Below are positions 1 to 11,066 of a DNA stretch of 60,000 bases, piece by piece. Origin of the DNA: Adiantum capillus-veneris. Its lineage: Eukaryota; Streptophyta; Polypodiopsida; Polypodiales; Pteridaceae. The position numbers and the translations under genes are program-made. Numbering within the stretch: the first letter of the stretch is position 1; the number at the start of each line of letters is the position of its first letter. The notes beneath the pieces are model-generated. The model saw only the letters and a list, made by a program, of their open reading frames with translations, did no database searches and was not told where the DNA came from. The DNA lies in NCBI GenBank assembly GCA_014529385.2, contig CM043969.1, forward strand, positions 73,244,176 to 73,304,175, read 5' to 3'.

Positions 1-97
1 TAGGTACTAACAATCAGTGTCTGCTACGAAAGTTTATGGCCTCTGTCTGTTTTGCAGGCATAATCGAGGGAGATTACAATGCTTTCAAGAGGGGGTA
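1..97 (+). mobile_element. Ty3/gypsy G1 element, 3' internal end (runs off left edge)
   Basis: This segment is closely similar to 10296-10392, the stretch just before the 3' LTR of the complete G1 element. It ends in a purine-rich tract (about 86-95) directly before an LTR start, as expected for a polypurine primer. The body of the element lies outside the window. No coding sequence is visible. Confidence 0.8.
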
Positions 98-376
98 TGT
101 CACAATCCAGTGACGTGGCCTAACCCTAGACACAAAGGGGTTGCAAGACCGGACACACGCTACCGGATACACAGGCTGCCCAGTACACGCTCACAGACAT
201 TCCCCCTTGGTCAAAGGCTGGTTCGGCAGAACTGATGACGTGGCTGCACGGTACGGACAGGCCCGCAAATTGCGGAGAACCTAACACATGGCAGTTTGTA
301 CGCCTTCCATGAATTGCGGCGCTGCTTTTGGGCAATTCAACGTGGGAAAGTCTTGCTTTATTTTCTACACAAATTG

Positions 377-411
<35 letters not shown>

Positions 412-789
412 TTTTGCTTTATTTTTTAGGGCAAGGGTGCAGAGAGAGAGAAAGAGCCTTTGCTTTATTTTTAGGCTTTTTAATTTCCAGCTTTTGGGGC
501 TCTGCTTTTGGCATCCCTTGTACTCTTTAAATAAGTGGGTAGGCCACTCACAACTCAGAGCATCTGGATGCAGAGTCTGAGTGTGAGCGCTTGCCCGCAC
601 TCTTGTACTTGAACTCAGATTAATTATAAAGAAATACCGAAAGGGGTGTCGGTCTTTGGGGCCAATATCTCTAGGCACGGAACTCCGTCGGGCCAGTGTC
701 GAATAAATTGTGAACTGTGAACTATTTTGAAGTGGTTATTTGGTGCTATCGCGGTAGATTCTTGACTTGGAGTGTCCAAGTCTGTTACA
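98..789 (+). repeat. G1-family 3' LTR
   Basis: The segment starts TGTCAC and ends GTTACA, and aligns along its length with the G1 LTRs at 3508-4060 and 10393-10913. It is longer (692 bp against 553 and 521). The extra length comes from a (GA)n tract near 378-407 and a partial duplication of the neighbouring GCTTTATTTTT segment. Because the left part of the element is missing, no target duplication can be tested. Confidence 0.85.
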
Positions 790-1351
790 GGAGTCATGAG
801 GGAGTCGTTGAACAGCTCATGCCAGGACCCTTATGGTTAGTTGCACGGAGAGTGTTCATCGGCGACTTTATGTTTCTATGTCTTGTAACATGCATATGTG
901 AGCAATTCTGTTGCATTGTAATGTGTCAACCATTGAATACTCCTTATTGAATGAGATTTTTCTGAGAAACCAACAACCCAGGATATCAAGAGCTCCAATC
1001 TCGAATGAGACTCCTTATTGGGGATAAGATTTTTCTGGGATTTTGAAGCTTTTCATGTAACTGCTTTTTATAGGCCAAGGCCCTTTAAATATGTGCCATG
1101 GGCTCATTGACGAAAATAGAAGAGACCTTCACGAATGAGAGACTCGAACAATACATACTGACTAATTATGCAAACAAGAGATACTTCTTGAATGGGTATT
1201 GTTGACCTCGACTTGAGAGCCAAGATCGATCATGCGTGACTAATCGGATTTGCAATTGGGTTAGCTTTACTAGGAACACAATTAATCAAACCACCAAATT
1301 GCTTGCAACATTGGAACCATCTAGCTTGAGCAAGGTTTGCTCATAGCTTAC
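790..1351. other. Unassigned spacer
   Basis: No coding segment or known element was recognised on either strand. A short imperfect direct repeat (CTCCTTATTG.. followed by AGATTTTTCTG) occurs near 940-970 and 1009-1040. It may be decayed pol sequence of the minus-strand element that begins at 1352, but I could not confirm this. Confidence 0.4.
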
Positions 1352-3450
1352 TTATTTTAAGGAAATGATTCCTTGAATTGAGTGGGAGTAATGGCGGAGG
1401 AAGGTAATCTCAAAACGGTCACCCCAAGGTGTACTCGGTACAGATTGGAGCAGCTTGAAGGCTTGATGATCCTTACGAACAATCAAACCTCTATCTTGTA
1501 CAAAATGCGTATCGTGCTTCGGAGAAAGAACGACAGAGAGAGGTTCCTTTCCGTGCAATGATTGCTTCTTTTCCGGACTCTGGGATTGTGTACTAAGAGA
1601 GACTATGGGACTGCGTGTTTTATCCTCGTTCAAAACATGAGAGTGAGAGATTAATGACAAAGACGGAATGTTCTTGTCACAGCGAAGAACCACGAGAGCG
1701 GCACCTTCGACTGCGATAGACAGAGTGTTTTCTTTCCAACTAACTTGTGGATTATTATCCTTAAACCACTTGATGCCAAAAATCATATCACATCCTTTGA
1801 GAGGAGAAACCACAAACTTACGACGAAACCCGACCTTTTGAACTAAGACTGTCACATTAGGACATTCATGCGTGAGTGATGAGTGCATGCCAGGAGCAAA
1901 TCCAGAGATCACAATGAAATCTATTAGAAGAGCTTCAAAATGGACGCTCTTCACGAGAGAGTCACTCATGCATGCTACCAGAGTCAAATAAGATCACCAT
2001 GCATTGACCATTCACATGACCATAACACTACATGAGAGACTCATCTACATGGTCAATAGAAACTTGGGACACATTAGTGTTCTCATTATGGCATTAACAG
2101 ACGATGTGGAGTGTGTGGGTTCTTTGGGTGTTTTCTTAGAACAATCTCTTTTCATGTAACCTTTAGTGTGACATTCAAACATCTTCCGTCCTTTCCAAAT
2201 TCAATTCATTCTTCGAGACTTAACCAACCTCCTACAGGCTACTATGCCTTTGAGCAGATTTTTCATCAAGTGTCAACTTAGGGGATTCCTGAGTTTGTCT
2301 TTCCTTTACTATCACTATGAGGTAGTGTTATGCTCTAGGTGTAGAGGAAGAATTACCATTGTTCTTACCATTACTCTTACCATTAGGTGGGTTCTGAGGG
2401 ATACATGACTTATCTCCTTCGGTTTACCTTTGTTGTGCTTCATTTCTTGTGCTAGAGCGATTCTGACGGCATCATTGTAGTTCGTAGGGTTGAAGACCTG
2501 CACATCGAATTTGATGTACTCATCAACCCAAAAGGAAAGCCTCCTTGCCTTCTGCATCCAATTTATGCAATTGAACGTCAATCTGTAAAATACGGTTAGA
2601 AAAAGACATAACAAGAGTGCCATTGTGCTTAAGGCCTCGCCAATCTTCCCTTAACCGACCAAGGTACTGCGGTGGCATAAAACGAGCCTTGAGCTTGTCT
2701 TGGAAGTCGACCCAACTAAAAGAGAGGGGTACGCTATCTGCGGCATGCTCAAGATGCTCAGCGAACTATGCCTCTTGCCAAGCTTGATACCAATCAATGG
2801 AATCACCCATAGGAACAGTCAAAAGTTTATTGTTGATGTTTTCTTGTTAGTCGCAAAGTAAGCATTAAATTGATGCAGCCAAGAATGAATCAAAGAAGCA
2901 TCCATCTTACCATCATACTTACTAAACGTCAACTTCTTAGCGACTCGATTGTTGGAGTCGTCGTCTCTACCTACGCTACATAATGACTTGCTGACCTCCT
3001 TGAGTGGCTCGCTCTTCGAGAAGAGTACCTGTAGAATCGACTTTCATGCATTGATCCCTCTGTGCCTCTCACTCTAGCACCATAACTGTCCTCTTTTCTT
3101 CAACCGCTATGCATTGGACTTCCCGTGCTAGCTCACGCTCTAGCTCCATACTTGCCCTCTTTTTTTCCGCCGCTATGCGTTGAGCCTCACATGCTTGCTC
3201 ACGCTCGAGCTCCATAGCTGCGCTTCGTTCTTCACGTTCTCTGTCCATGGCGGCATGTTGAGCCTCTTGTTTTGGAATCATCTCCATCATAGACTTGACC
3301 AAAGTCTCCATAGGGTTGGGTGCAATTCGTGGCGTAGATGGGGATGGGGGAGGATCGAGAACAATCCTCCCGATGTAGCAACTTCTAATTCCACTCTCAT
3401 TAACTTCACGCGAAGTATCGATTCCGCTTCTGCTGATGACATGTACTAAG
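1352..3450 (-). pseudogene. Ty3/gypsy gag-protease fragment
   Basis: Read on the minus strand, 3440-3000 encodes a gag N-terminus with a long Glu/Arg/Lys-rich coiled coil (about 80 residues, 3311-3069). Next come decayed gag segments (2623-2315, with NPTNYNDAVRIALAQE). Then an open frame of 211 codons (1987-1352) contains the retropepsin-downstream motif SPLKGCDMIFGIKWF, typical of gypsy proteases (PLxGCDxxLGxxWL). No RT follows at lower coordinates, so the pol part is deleted or decayed. Its 5' edge meets the TACTTGGG minisatellite beside the G1 LTR. Stops and frame changes in gag show it is dead. The family match rests on short motifs only. Confidence 0.7.
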
Positions 3451-3507
3451 TACTTGGGTACTTGGATGCTTGGGGTACTTGGGTACTTGGGGTACTTGGG
3501 TTCTTGG
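3449..3507 (+). repeat. TACTTGGG minisatellite, left part
   Basis: Imperfect tandem copies of an 8-10 bp unit around GTACTTGGG. The array resumes directly after the G1 element at 10914, so the element split one array in two. Confidence 0.85.
3503..3507 (+). repeat. Target-site duplication of G1 (CTTGG, left copy)
   Basis: CTTGG directly precedes the 5' LTR and is repeated at 10914-10918 directly after the 3' LTR. Five bases is the usual length for Ty3 integrases. The surrounding minisatellite is rich in the same word, which weakens the evidence a little. Confidence 0.8.
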
Positions 3508-4060
3508 TGTCACAAACTCGTGACATGGCAACCCTATAAGTTGTCCCAACTTATGGCTAAGTGACGAGGGGGACCCCGGGGACAAGAAAATAAAGCAAGA
3601 GGCTGCTGACGTGGCTGGCATATGGAATTCCACAAATAACACTGATTGTACAAATCTCCGCAATTCCCGTTGACTGTCATACGGACCTGTCGAAAATTAC
3701 GCCGACAGCTTTTGGCAGTTTTCGACGACCAATTACTTGTGGAAACTTACTGCTTTTTAATTTAGAAGCTTTTGGGGGCTCTGCTTTTAGCACCCTATGT
3801 AACCTTTATAAGTGGCCTTTGGGGCTCACTTCTCAGGAGTCAGAGCATCTGGAAGTAGAGTCTGAGAGTGAGCACCCGCAGGCTCTCTTTGTACTTTGAA
3901 CACAGATTAATATAAAAAGAAATACCGAAAGGGGCGCCAATCTTTGGGCCAATATCTCTTGGCACGGAACTACGCCGGGCTGGTCTTTGTAAATTGTTTT
4001 GAAGTGAATCTCTGTTGTGTCACGGTGGAATCTTGACTTGGGGTGTCCAAGTTTGTTAAA
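3508..4060 (+). repeat. G1 5' LTR
   Basis: The LTR starts TGTCACAAAC. It ends GTTAAA where the 3' LTR has GTTACA, so the terminal CA has been altered to AA. It includes the sequence ATAAGTGGCC ahead of a transcript-like segment that is shared by all three G1 LTRs in the window. Confidence 0.92.
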
Positions 4061-4061
4061 G

Positions 4062-4073
4062 TGGTATCAGAGC
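4062..4073 (+). promoter_or_regulatory. Primer binding site, initiator Met tRNA type
   Basis: TGGTATCAGAGC lies one base after the 5' LTR. It is complementary to the 3' end of plant initiator methionine tRNA, the usual minus-strand primer for Ty3 and Ty1 elements. Confidence 0.92.
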
Positions 4074-4079
4074 ACGGCC

Positions 4080-4404
4080 GATTTATCTTCTACCAAGAAA
4101 TCCAATTCTTTTCTCGCGACACATATGGATTCCAAACAAGAATCGGTCAACTTCTTCTGCATCTACGAATGCGGGAGGAGATCACGAAGAAGATTTTAAT
4201 GATCAAACAGAGGAAGAGTACGGGCCACCTAGGCCTACTTAGTACGAACTTGAAGAGATGGAACGTCGACAGCAGGTTGACGAGTGCACAAAGCATATGA
4301 TTAAAATTGCGAAGGATCCGAAATTTGCAAAATTTTTGTCTCAACAATCCATCGCAGAAGTGCACACCCAGTGGCAGAAAGCCACAGAACTACCCATCAC
4401 ACCA
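4080..4404 (+). pseudogene. G1 gag, N-terminal part
   Basis: An acidic open stretch reads ..EEEYGPPRPT, then a TAG stop (4240-4242), then YELEEMERRQQVDECTKH and on to the R1 insertion at 4404. On the far side of R1 (from 5598) the same frame continues into a Pro/Lys-rich segment, so both parts belong to one gag. The function is inferred from position between the primer site and the zinc knuckle. Confidence 0.65.
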
Positions 4405-5597
4405 TGTTAGGTACAGTGGAATGAATGTTGTATTTTCTCAAGATTAGTGATCTTTATTGCTCAAGGTTCCTTTTAGTTCTTAGGGAAAGAGAGAGCTTTC
4501 CGTCTTGTAGAGTGTTGTGGTCACGAACAAAGTGAGTGGATATTGTGCGTGCAAGTGAATGAGACTGAGAGAAGGAGAGTGAAGAGATACGACACCCGAG
4601 AGTTGTAAAACCCTCCTCCGAAGGCCCCACTCTCGTCAGCGAGAGTGGTCTACTTTGATTGCACTAAGGTGTACAATGCGTATGCAATGGACTGATGCAA
4701 CTTGGACTACGATGATGACGATGACGACTTCGTGGCTGAAATCTGAGGTCTTCTATCTGCTGATTTTCGGGATTGTTTCGGTGGCTGAAAATGACTGTTT
4801 TGGCTGCGTTTTTATGGCTGAAAATGGGGGAACATCTGCAACCGATCTGGGGCTGATCTGCTACTGTGTCTAGGGCTGAAAACTGTGTGTATCTGCTGCG
4901 GCAAGGGGCTGAAAGTCAAAACGCTAGCTGAATCTGCATCTTGCCAAAAACGCTACTGCTGGTTTGGTGTTGCAAGCAAAAACGCTGAAGTCTTTGATGC
5001 ATGGGATGATAATCTGCTACAAAACGCTGATCAATGCTGGCTACCTAGCGTTAATGAAAACGCTAATGGCTGGGCTGAGCCTATCGCGGGAAAAGCGCCA
5101 AGAACTGGAGGCTTATGGCGATGGCTGGCTGTAGGGAGAAAAACGCCAAGGAAGGGGTGGTGATGGCGATGGTCTAATGCTAAGGGAGGGTACTGTTGAG
5201 AAGTTGCATGTTGAGCGGGAAGCTCCTGCTGCCTCTTCTGCAAGAAAGTGCTAACTTGGGTTTGCTTATATATTAACTTAGCAAAATTGCCCTACCTACC
5301 TTTGTTGGAAAGTCACTTAAAAATAATAAGTGAAAATACCAATAAATAGGAAAATAGGCTAAATGCACTGGAAAATTCCCCTAACTGATGCTAATGGATT
5401 CTGATGGGAATTCCGATGATCATGCTGTGTGCAACCGGAGGATATGCATCTATGCTAAGTGACAGGGCATGCACGGTCTACGAATAGACTCACAAAAGTG
5501 CCAGATCACTGCTAATCTAGACTTGACTGGACTGACTGAACCCTGTTGTGGTGTAGCTTGTTCACGGACACATAGGGTTGGGATGTGTCACGTGACA
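4405..5597 (+). repeat. Solo LTR of family R1, nested in G1 gag
   Basis: TG...CA-bounded repeat of 1193 bp. It is flanked by CACCA (4400-4404) and CACCG (5598-5602), a 5-bp duplication with one CG-to-CA change. A second copy lies at 14335-15384 and a partial one at 13894-14091. All share the 3' part with GATCATGCTGTGTGCAACC and CACATAGGGTTGG. No internal coding region or primer site is attached, hence a solo LTR. Several AAAACGC(T/C) words recur through the middle (about 4915-5150). Confidence 0.8.
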
Positions 5598-6490
5598 CAC
5601 CGGCAATCAAGAAACCTCCTTCTCCGAGGATGTTTACAGAGCAAGAATTACAAGAGGTGGTTCAAACACAAATCAGTCGGCTTTTGGACGCAAACAACAA
5701 ATCCAAAAAGCAAGAGAAAAAGCACAAGAAGGGAACTGACTTCCCGGGTTATTTGGGTCGTCAATCTTCTTTTGCATCGGCAAGAAAGCAGAAGAAGCAT
5801 GTACGATTTGAAGGACTACCCAGTTCTTCTTCTTCTTCTTCTTCTTATAGTTCTTCTACCTCTTCTGACTCGAGCAACGAGGACAGAAAAGGCAAAAAGC
5901 GAAGCAAAAAGCAAAGCTTCGGAAAGGGCAAGAAAAAGGCAAAGAAGCCGAGATATCGCCCAGTTTCTGACAGTTCTACAGAGGAGTCATCCTCTAATAG
6001 TTTGGACCCCAACGACCACATGTTTTATGCAAAGAAGAAGCATTTTTTCATAGCCGACCAATATGACTTTCTCGAAGACAAAAGCAAGAAAGTAAAAGAG
6101 TTCAAAGAAGCTAGACAGTCGATTAAATTTGAATCCTTATCTGAATTCCGAGATGCTTCGGACAACACTAAAGAGATCTTGACTCAAAGAACCTAACAAA
6201 CCTCTCATAATGAAAGTAGAAAGAGAGAATTTCCAAGAAAAGAAAGACAAGATTACAAGAGAGGGCCAATTACATCAAAGAAGGGAAGTGTTTTGGATGC
6301 GGGGAACATGGGCACGTCTCCGCATGTGCCCCAAAAAGGCACAGCAAGAACAACATGAAGACAAGCCAGAAAATTCGAGAACAGCAAAGCAACATGGCAG
6401 AAAAGACAAGATGAAAGCAGGACTGGTTCCAAACTGCATGGGTACTGACCCAAGCATGATTGATGAAGTATAGAACTTTGCCGAGCTTGG
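5598..6490 (+). pseudogene. G1 gag C-terminal part with zinc knuckle
   Basis: A 203-codon open stretch (5585-6196) encodes a strongly basic, Ser-rich protein. It has a run of eight Ser near 5824-5846 and many Lys/Arg clusters, followed by a more ordered segment (FYAKKKHFFIADQYDFLED). Its opening codons belong to the R1 LTR. In another frame a CCHC zinc knuckle follows at 6289-6327 (CFGCGEHGHVSAC, spacing CX2CX4HX4C), the RNA-binding motif of retroelement nucleocapsids. A frameshift therefore separates the two. Confidence 0.75.
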
Positions 6491-6504
6491 GGCAAAGTGA
6501 GAGA

Positions 6505-6936
6505 TTAAGAAGCCCTGATTTTCTTTGATGGAGGAGCCAAGGCCAACTTCATTTCACTTGAATTGGCGGCGCGGCTCGAGATTACACCCAATAGGATGGG
6601 ACCACAAGCAGAGGCAGTTCTAGCGGCACCGGACGGGACATAGCCATTACACCTGTCATTGGCAAACTTCAATTGCATTGTCAGGGGTATTTGGGGCACG
6701 AGGAATTTTACATAATGCCCTTGGAAGGTTGTGACATCCTCCTAGGAGTCCCTTGGTACCATAAGAACAACGTCGTGGTCGATTATCGGGCCAAGAAAGC
6801 GACGACAAATGAAAAGGGCCGAAAAATTGTACTTGATGTAAAACTAAAAGGCGAGACTGTCCCTATTGTTTCGGCTTCGGCCATTTCCAAATTAATAAAA
6901 TCCTCTTTGTTTACTCGATCTACTTGCAAGAGTTAA
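6505..6936 (+). pseudogene. G1 aspartic protease remnant
   Basis: The retropepsin active-site region reads FFDGGAKANFISLELAARL near 6518-6575. The expected D-S/T-G triad is DGG, so the second residue is lost. After a frame change, PLEGCDILLGVPWYHKNN (6720-6773) matches the conserved C-terminal part of gypsy proteases. The protein would process Gag-Pol but is not functional here. Confidence 0.75.
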
Positions 6937-7099
6937 ATGATGAACACAAAACGAACATGTCTGAATTGATAAAGAACGCCAACATTTTCTCCACACTCAT
7001 GCCGATTGCTTCTCTGAAGGTCTGCCAGGCGAGTTGCCACCATCTCATCCTGAGGATCACACTATTGATATGATACCTGGAAGCACACCACCGAACCGG

Positions 7100-7924
7100 C
7101 CACCTTACCGTGTTAGTCGAGCCTAGAATGAAGAGATTATCAACCAAGTGAAAGACCTTTTGGAAAAGGGTCTTATCCAACCGAGTACTTTACACTACTG
7201 CTCTCCGGTGTTATTGGTTTTAAAGAAAGACGGATCTTGGAGAATGTGCATTGATTACAGAGCTCTCAATAAAATCACCATCAAGAACAGATTCCCGATT
7301 CCAAGGATAGATGATATTCTTGACCGACTACAAGGATCCTCTTGTTTCAAGAGGATTGATTTGAAAAGCGGATATCATCATATCAGAATCGCGTCGGGAG
7401 ATGTCTACAAGATAGAATTTCGGACGAGCTTCGGTTTATATAAATTTTTGGTGATGCCTTTTGGCCTTACCAATGCTCCAACGACTTTCAACCGAATGAT
7501 GGATAGGATTTTTAGAGAGTACAGATCTTTTATCGTCACTTTCTTTGATGACATTATAGTCTTCTCCAAGGATGAGGCAGAACATAGACACCATCTGCTT
7601 CAGGTCTTTCAGGCATTGCGAGATCACAAGTTAGTTATAAATGCCAAGAAGAGTAAAATTTTCTTGCCGGAGATACACTTTTTTGGACACATTGTCTCAG
7701 CAGCAAAAGTACAGATGGACCCGACCAAGATTGATACTATACATGATTGGCCCGATTTGAGGAATATTCATGAAGTTAGAAGCTTCTTGGGCTTATGTTC
7801 TTACTACCAGCGGTTCATTCAAAAGTTTGCAGAGGTAGCTTTCCCTTGGCACATTCTCACGCAGAAAGGAGTCCCTTTCTCGTGGGGACCCACAGAGGTG
7901 ACTGCCTTTCAGACATTGGAATAG
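7100..7924 (+). pseudogene. G1 reverse transcriptase
   Basis: A 258-codon open stretch (7148-7924) contains the full Ty3 RT palm: VLKKDGSWRMCIDYRALN, FPIPRIDDILDRL, FKRIDLKSGYHHIR, VMPFGLTNAPTTFNRMM, the catalytic FFDDIIVFS (FFDD codons 7541-7552) and SFLGLCSYYQRFI. Both catalytic Asp are kept. A TAG at 7124-7126 lies just upstream and a TAG at 7922-7924 ends the stretch where Gln is expected (TLxQKLTT). RT copies the element RNA into DNA. Confidence 0.92.
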
Positions 7925-8340
7925 AAATTGACTACGGACCAGTATTGACTGTCGGATTTGCAAAAGTCATTCGAAGTATATTGTGATGCTTGTGGTCGTA
8001 GTCTGGGTGCGGTCTTAATGCAAGAAGGCCATGTCATTGCCTATGAGAGCCGATTGTTTTCAAGGCCGGAATTGACAGCACAGATTTATGAGAAAGAGCT
8101 TTTGGCAATTATCCATGCTCTTACTCAGTAGCGACATTACCTACTCGGAGCCGATTTTACGGTCTTCATTGATCATCAGAGTTTACGCTACTTCTTGTCA
8201 CAGAAGCAGCTTTCGGAGAAGCAGATGTGGTGGGCTAACATCTTGTCACAATTTCAATTCCAGATTGTCTACATTCAGGGACTGAAGAACTTGGTGCACA
8301 TGCTTTGTCCCAGAAGCCATTAGTCTTGGCTATTTCCGTG
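7925..8340 (+). pseudogene. G1 RNase H
   Basis: VYCDACGRSLGAVLMQEG, AYESRLFSRPE, YEKELLAIIHAL, a TAG at 8129-8131 where Trp is expected, then RHYLLGADFTVFIDHQSLRY. This is the standard Ty3 RNase H order (D..E..D). Frame changes occur near 7965 and 8270. Confidence 0.85.
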
Positions 8341-8399
8341 ATTCATCATAGACGCTTGGAGGACATGGTTGGTCAGTACACCACAGATCCACATTTTTC

Positions 8400-9410
8400 G
8401 GATGTATTCGCTGAATACAGAATGGGGAGGTAGTAGAGGGACATTTTATACGGGATAGCTACTTGATAAAGAAAACGATGTTGTGCGTTACACAGCCGTT
8501 GAGGGAAAAGGTTCTAATTGAATGCCATTGTCCACCTTTTACGGGTCACTGCGGCATTGACACCACCTTGAAAGGCGTGGAGCGTTACTTCTTTTGGCCG
8601 AGACTCAAGAAGGATGTGGACGAGTTTGTACGTAGTTGCTTGGTATTCCAAAAGGTCAAGTTTGACAGGCATAAAGCACAGGGATTGTTACAGCCTTTAC
8701 CCATTCCCACCCGCCCCTGGGAAGGTATTTCTATGATTTCATTTTTGATCTCCAAAAGACACGGAGTGGGCATGATTGCATTTGGACTGTCATTGACAGA
8801 TTTAGCAACCAAGCTCACTTCATTCCAGTGAAGAAAACAGTCAAGCCGGATCATTTAGAGAGACTATTCATTTCAGATATTTTCAGATTACATGGCATGC
8901 CTAAGACAATAGTCTCTGACAGAGATCCCCAATTCACGAGTTTGTTTCGGAAGGCTATTTAGGAGAACATTGGCACGCGGTTGCAGTCCTCGTCATCTTT
9001 CCACCCGCAGACAGATGGGCAATCTGAGATTGCAAATTCAATCGTACTAGATTTATTGAACTCTTACATTTCTGATTAGAAGACTCAATGGGAAAAAAAT
9101 TTGCCATTGGTGGAATTTGCCTACAATAATACGATCCACTCTTTGACAGGGAAGGCGCCATTTGAAGTCATTGAAGGTGCTTCGAAGGTTCCACCCTTCC
9201 TTAGCACGAAAGATAAGATTTTTGAAGCCGACCAGTACACGAGGGACTTGGACACTGCTTTTGCCAAGGTCCGGGAGGCTTTAGTGAAATCTCAGGAAAG
9301 ACACAAGAAGGCAACAGATCGACACCGTCGCGATTTGAACTTAAAGGAAGACGATTGGGTGCTCTTCTTACGTTTTGAGAAGGCACACCTACGATAGAAA
9401 AAGGGAAAGG
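8400..9410 (+). pseudogene. G1 integrase
   Basis: The N-terminal zinc-binding region reads HCPPFTGHCGIDTTLKGVERYFFWPRLK and then SCLVFQKVKF, so the second Cys of the CXXC pair is replaced. The catalytic core follows with VSDRDPQFTSLF (about 8920) and SSSFHPQTDGQSEIANS (about 8990), then LVEFAYNNTIHSLTGKAPFE. TAG stops occur at 8960-8962, 9077-9079 and 9395-9397, and a frame change lies near 8790. Integrase would insert the cDNA. Confidence 0.88.
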
Positions 9411-9800
9411 AGCGGCTTTTTCCAAAGCTTAGCATGAGATACTATGGCCCTTTCCAAATAAAAGAAAAGATACATGATGTCTCCTTTAGACTGAAGATGC
9501 ACGATACTTAGAAGATTCACAATGCATTTCATGTGAGTTTATTGAAGCCTTTTAAAGGCGATGTGCCCGATGATGGGGAGCCAAATGAGCAACCCGAAGT
9601 GAAGGAAAGCAAGGAGATCCTCGTTCTAGAACGATATTAGCACAAACGGATAGAAAGATTAAAGGTGAAGTAATTAAGCGGTTCTTAGTTAAATTCAAGA
9701 ACTATCCTGCATTGGATGCGAAGTAGATGGAGAAGGAGGACCTAGCAGATACTCCTCAGATTTTGGAACTTTACCTTGAAGCATTCGGTTTAGCATAGTC
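9411..9800 (+). pseudogene. G1 integrase C-terminus with chromodomain-like tail
   Basis: LSMRYYGPFQIKEKI and NAFHVSLLKPFKG are the usual gypsy integrase tail. They are followed by FLVKFKNYPALDAK, TAG (9724-9726) in place of Trp, then MEKEDLADTPQILELY. This order matches the chromodomain of chromoviruses (LVKWxxYPxxxATWEpexxL). In the known family this domain steers insertion to particular chromatin. More TAG stops lie at 9509-9511 and 9638-9640. Confidence 0.82.
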
Positions 9801-10392
9801 TACTCCGATAGAGCCCCGATTTCAGCATGGGTGAATCTAGTGCAACGTGCTTGCACAAGAGGGGAGTCACTCCACTCCTTTGTCAAAAGATTACCCGAAT
9901 TTGATATAGAGTCATTGATGCCTCTTTGGGTTTCAGGGATACTGATGGGCTGACAGTATTCTGTCGTATGACTTTATCAACTAGAGTTCCCGAAAATGAT
10001 ACTTATTGATTTGTACTTGACTTGTTTGAGTACAGGAACTGAAAGACGAAATGACTGCAGCAGTTCGGTCTCATAAATCTCTATAGACATCATTGCAATA
10101 AGGATTAGTTAATCAGGCATCTGTGAGGGCTGACAAGATCTAGATGCGATTACTAAATACGTTGCCAATTAATCATGATCTGAGATTTGGAATGAATTTG
10201 GATGTGATTTGTCATGTGATGTCAAGTGATGTCAAATGATGTGTTGATGTGACTGTGGATTTATACAAGTGCTAGATGTGTTGTGTCTACTGCATCGATA
10301 CTAACAGTCAGTGTCTACTAAGATAGTTTATGGCCTGTGTCTGTTTCGCAGGCGTAATCGAGGGTGATCACAAATCTTTCAAGAGGGGGGTA
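9801..10392 (+). other. G1 3' untranslated region and polypurine tract
   Basis: Noncoding stretch after pol. It ends in AAGAGGGGGG (10381-10390) just before the 3' LTR, the expected plus-strand primer. The last 95 bp match 1-97. Confidence 0.75.
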
Positions 10393-10913
10393 TGTCACAA
10401 ACTGGTGACATGGCAACCCTGTAAGTTGTCCCAACTTATGGCTAAGTGACGAGGGCACTCCCGAGGACACAAGAAAATAAAGCAAGAGGCTGTTGACCTG
10501 GCTGGCGTACGGAATTCCGCAAATAACGCTGACTGCCGTACGGACCTACTAGAAATTACGCTGACAGCTTTTGGCAGTTTTGGACGACCACTTGCCTTTG
10601 GAAACTTACTGCTTTTTAATTTGGAAGCTTTTGGGGGCTCTGCTTTTAGCAACCCCATGTAACCTTTATAAGTGGCCTTTGGGACTCACTTCTCAGAGCA
10701 TGTGGACGCAGAGTCTAAGAGTGAGCACCCGTGGGCTCTCTTTGTACTTTGCACACATATTAATATAAAAAGAATACCAAAAGGGGCGCCAGTCTTTGGA
10801 GCCAATACCTCTTGGCACGGAACTACGCCTGTGTCGTCTTTGTGACCCGTTTTGAAGTGAATCTCTGTTGTGTCTGAGTAGAATCTTCACTTGGGGTGTC
10901 CAAGTTTGTTACA
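10393..10913 (+). repeat. G1 3' LTR
   Basis: TGTCACAAAC at the start and GTTACA at the end, with clear similarity to 3508-4060. It is followed by the CTTGG duplication at 10914-10918. Confidence 0.93.
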
Positions 10914-10995
10914 CTTGGGTACTTGGGTTTTTGAGGTACTTGTACTTGGGTACTTGAGATACTTGGATACTTGGGTTCTTTGTACTTGGTACTGC
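10914..10995 (+). repeat. TACTTGGG minisatellite, right part
   Basis: Continuation of the array at 3449-3507 with units such as GGGTACTTGG and GATACTTGG. It was split by the G1 insertion. Confidence 0.82.
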
Positions 10996-11066
10996 TTACA
11001 ATCTGCGTTTAAGAAGGCTTTTCTCTTACCCCAAGCTCAACTCCTTCCTGCGGGTGCACCCCTTGG

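Larger units (their letters stand above)
3508..10913 (+). mobile_element. Ty3/gypsy chromovirus G1, complete but inactive
   Basis: This 7.4 kb element has LTRs at both ends, CTTGG duplications, an initiator-Met primer site and a polypurine tract. Coding parts run in the order gag, protease, RT, RNase H, integrase, then a chromodomain-like tail. That is the Ty3 order, and the tail places it among chromoviruses. Many in-frame stops break the frame, and every one I located by homology is TAG. A solo R1 LTR interrupts gag. It cannot encode its own proteins now. Confidence 0.93.

Noticed and set aside
4240-9726. UAG reassigned as a sense codon in G1
   Set aside because: The element also has frameshifts and a lost protease triad, and other elements here use normal stops. 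Decay is the simpler explanation.
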